This document shows, one piece after another, positions 34,988 through 37,269 of a DNA stretch of 37,269 nucleotides. The stretch comes from an uncultured Lachnospiraceae bacterium (GTDB lineage: Bacteria; Bacillota; Clostridia; Lachnospirales; Lachnospiraceae): assembly GCA_945834545.1 (NCBI GenBank), contig CAMAHO010000002.1, positions 1 to 37,269 on the forward strand. The letters run 5' to 3'. The notes under the pieces are model-generated. The model saw nothing but the letters and a program-made list of their open reading frames with translations. It had not been told where the DNA came from and did not search any database. The position numbers and the translations under genes were made by a program. Numbering within the stretch: the stretch's first letter is position 1; each line of letters opens with the position of its first letter.

Positions 34988-35734
34988 CTAAGGAACCACG
35001 ATGATGTTCCGGCAGTTCGCATAGTGGCCGGTGGGGGCAGTATTGGTGAGGATAGTAGCCTCCTCAAATGCCGCAAAGGTGACTGCTGAGGTCTTGCGGA
35101 ACTTATCCTCGTCGGCCAGCACATAGCCAATCGCACAGTGACCTAAGGCTGCTGATTTGGTGAGGGCTTCGCTCTGGTCAGGGGTTGTGAAACCGTTTTG
35201 TCGACTCACACCGTTGGTGCCAAAAAAGCCCTTGGTGAAATGATATCTTCCAATGTCTAAAAGAGCCTGGGCTCCTATGATAGCTTCCGTGATGGCCTTA
35301 AGTTCTCCGCCAATCATAATGACCTTTAAGCCCTTTTGCGCCATCTTCCTGCCATGAGCAACCGCATTTGTCACGTAGGTAGCCTCCTTGCAGGTCAAAA
35401 ACTCTATCATGCACTCCGTGGTCGTCCCGGCATCCAGATACACGAAATCCTCCGGACCGATGAGAGAAGCCGCATAACGGGCAATTCTTTTCTTCTCGTC
35501 CATGTTGACTTCAAGTTTCTGCATCATGGAAAGTTCTGTGGTGGTAACTCCTCCTTCCATGGCGATGGCGCCGCCAAACACCTTGGTCAGCTTCCCTGCC
35601 TTGTCCAAATCTGTCAGGTCCCTTCGGGCCGTGGATTCGGAAATCCCGAATTTCTCCCTAAGCTCCGATACCGTGATACTTCCCTTCTCATTGACCAGAT
35701 TCAGAATCAACTCCTGTCTGTGCTCTGTTAGCAT
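34988..35734 (-). CDS. DeoR-family transcriptional regulator
   Basis: 248 residues. N-terminal DeoR-type helix-turn-helix (ITVSELREKFGISESTARRD, near residues 20-40) followed by the sugar-phosphate sensor domain with DAGTTTECMIEFL, VTNAVAHGRKMAQKG, IGGEL and GTNGVSRQNGFTTPDQSEA. These repressors usually respond to a phosphorylated sugar and control PTS or sugar-catabolic genes, as FruR and LacR do. The ATG at 35734 has GGAGG 6 nt upstream, within the end of ptsI. It starts one base after the ptsI stop, so it is co-translated with it and may control that operon. The inducer is unknown. Confidence 0.9.
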   Translation of the reverse strand: MLTEHRQELILNLVNEKGSITVSELREKFGISESTARRDLTDLDKAGKLTKVFGGAIAMEGGVTTTELSMMQKLEVNMDEKKRIARYAASLIGPEDFVYLDAGTTTECMIEFLTCKEATYVTNAVAHGRKMAQKGLKVIMIGGELKAITEAIIGAQALLDIGRYHFTKGFFGTNGVSRQNGFTTPDQSEALTKSAALGHCAIGYVLADEDKFRKTSAVTFAAFEEATILTNTAPTGHYANCRNIIVVP

Positions 35735-35735
35735 A

Positions 35736-37269
35736 CTACGCCTCCACAATCGTCTTTTTCATTGGTAAAATGCATCCCGGCGAAACAGAAAACTCATCGA
35801 TTCCCATGTCCAAAAACTCCTTGGTCAGACTCATGTCTGCCCCAAGCTCACCACAGATACCCACCCAGATACCCGCCTTGTGTGCACTCTGTGCCACCAT
35901 GCGAATCATCTTTAGGATAGCCGGATGATGGGGATCATAGAAGCTGTCCAGATTGGGATTCTGCCTGTCAACCGCTAAGGTGTACTGACTTAGGTCATTG
36001 GTTCCGATGCTAAAGAAGTCCACTTCCTTTGCAAGCTCTTCACTCTCCATCACTGCTGCCGGCGTCTCAATCATAATGCCGGAGGAGGGATTTCCGAAGG
36101 CGATTCCCTGCTCTGTAAGCTCTGCCTTGACTTCCTCCTCGATTTCCCGAATCTTCTTCACTTCCCACAAGCTTGTAATCATAGGATACATTATAGCCAG
36201 ATTACCATATGCGCCGGCGCGATACAAGGCTCTGAGCTGTGTTTTAAAAACTTCCGGTCTTGTGAGGCAGATTCTGATTGCCCGATATCCCAGTGCCGGA
36301 TTTTCCTCCTGCTCCAGTCCAAAATAGCTGCAGGTTTTGTCAGCACCGATATCCAGTGTACGGATAATGACCTGCTTGCCGGCCATGGTTTCCAAAACTG
36401 TTTTATAAATCTGAAACTGCTCCTCCTCCGTGGGATAGGTATCCTTTTCCAAATAGAGAAATTCACTGCGAAACAGCCCAATACCGGCGGCATCGTTTTC
36501 CAGCACCAGTGCCAAATCCTTGATATTTCCGATGTTGGCATAGAGCTTGATCTTCTTGCCCTCCCGGGTAACCGCATCCTTCCCCTTTAACTCATTCAGG
36601 AGTTCTTTCTGCCGTCTCTCCTCAGCCTGTTTCCTTGTCATCTCCGCCAAAAGAGCCTCCTCCGGCTCCACATAAAAGCGTCCTGTGTTGCCGTCTACGA
36701 TGCCAAGCTTCCCGTCAAACTCCTCCGTAATGGAAAGCTTGGTGCTGACAAGAGCGGGAATTCCCATAGTCCGAGCCAAGATAGCTGTGTGGGAATTTAA
36801 GGATCCTTGAACGGTGACAAAGGACAGAACCTTGTCCTTGTCCATCTGGACCGTTTCCGAGGGAGCCAGGTCCTCTGCCAGAATGATCACCGGTTCCTCC
36901 ATGGAGAGTCCATTTCCGCCTTCTCCTGCCAGCACAGACAAAAGTCTCTCGGAGATATCCTTCACATCAGCAGCCCTTCCGCGCATATACTCATCATCCA
37001 TAGCCGCAAATACCTGTGCCAGATTGTCGCCGGTAGTGGCTACTGCATACTCTGCATTTACCATCTGGGTGTCAATGATATTGTACACAGACTCGGCGTA
37101 TCCATCGTCCTCCAACATCATCTGGTGGATTTCAAAGATGGCAGCATTGGCCTCCCCTACCTCCACCAAAGCCTTTTCGTAAAGTACCTGAAGCTGTTCC
37201 TGGGCCTTCTTGACCGCCTCCTTAAATCGCTTCTTTTCCTCCTCAGGCTCCTGTATTTTGACACGTTTC
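35736..37269 (-). CDS. ptsI: PTS enzyme I (phosphoenolpyruvate-protein phosphotransferase), 5' end outside window
   Basis: The last ~510 residues are present; the N-terminus lies beyond the right edge. Enzyme I takes phosphate from phosphoenolpyruvate and gives it to HPr, starting all PTS sugar uptake. The active histidine is in GSLNSHTAILARTMGIPA (usual form GGxTSHxAIxAR, so the Gly-Arg before Thr is changed to Ser-Leu). The PEP-binding barrel shows GIGLFRSEFLYL, DIGADKTCSYF, ALGYRAIRICL, GIMIETPAAV, FFSIGTNDLSQY and GICGELGAD. The reading frame is open to the window edge (KIQEPEEEKKRFKEA at the visible start). ptsH is expected upstream but is not seen. It is followed at once by a deoR-type gene. 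Confidence 0.96.
   Translation of the reverse strand, partial: KRVKIQEPEEEKKRFKEAVKKAQEQLQVLYEKALVEVGEANAAIFEIHQMMLEDDGYAESVYNIIDTQMVNAEYAVATTGDNLAQVFAAMDDEYMRGRAADVKDISERLLSVLAGEGGNGLSMEEPVIILAEDLAPSETVQMDKDKVLSFVTVQGSLNSHTAILARTMGIPALVSTKLSITEEFDGKLGIVDGNTGRFYVEPEEALLAEMTRKQAEERRQKELLNELKGKDAVTREGKKIKLYANIGNIKDLALVLENDAAGIGLFRSEFLYLEKDTYPTEEEQFQIYKTVLETMAGKQVIIRTLDIGADKTCSYFGLEQEENPALGYRAIRICLTRPEVFKTQLRALYRAGAYGNLAIMYPMITSLWEVKKIREIEEEVKAELTEQGIAFGNPSSGIMIETPAAVMESEELAKEVDFFSIGTNDLSQYTLAVDRQNPNLDSFYDPHHPAILKMIRMVAQSAHKAGIWVGICGELGADMSLTKEFLDMGIDEFSVSPGCILPMKKTIVEA

Overview
The window looks like chromosome of a Firmicute of the class Clostridia, probably a Lachnospiraceae-type gut anaerobe. 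This rests on moderate GC, strong AGGAGG-type ribosome binding sites, a type III glutamine synthetase, an ammonium transporter fused to PII, and a large c-di-GMP/phosphorelay gene set. The family assignment is inference. Every confident gene reads on the minus strand, so the genes are described below from high to low coordinate within each block.

Layout. (1) 35.7-37.3 kb: the 3' part of ptsI (PTS enzyme I), then a DeoR-type repressor, closed by a strong terminator. (2) 23.4-34.8 kb: a signalling operon with its own promoter. It encodes a lone HPt protein, a six-domain REC-GGDEF-EAL-REC-GGDEF-PAS protein, an ABC-F ATPase, a membrane HD-GYP-REC protein, a hybrid histidine kinase with HPt, a DegV-family lipid-binding protein and a lone receiver. 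Several junctions are 0-2 nt apart. A DHH phosphoesterase follows at 22.4-23.3 kb. (3) 2.8-21.9 kb: a glutamine block. It holds purF-carA-carB, a small membrane-anchored XRE regulator, glnA (type III), amtB-PII, and pyrG-gltB-gltD. All but the XRE gene import ammonium or make or use glutamine. Three transcription units (purF, glnA, amtB) begin with the same kind of 5'-terminal hairpin opening with GCAAAGGCGC. (4) 0-2.8 kb: a REP-associated Y1 (HUH) transposase (RAYT) surrounded by REP-like palindromes, then a stand-alone PTS EIIC and the start of a PseI/NeuB-type sialic-acid-like synthase.

The least explained content is a set of palindromic elements. The REP family around the RAYT (core GGGACGGAG...CTCCGTCCC) recurs as tandem units in the arms of a 412-bp palindrome between purF and the DHH gene. 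A second, 382-bp palindrome lies between carB and the XRE gene. Their arms differ in sequence, but both carry the same ~162-bp core at the tip. In that core two short stems keep perfect pairing through several paired (compensatory) base changes. The predicted shape, a long stem with two short hairpins at its tip, resembles the T-shaped terminal repeats that other HUH nucleases act on. Several genes end inside or exactly at these repeats. These elements, together with the RAYT, are my best candidate for an undescribed system in this window.
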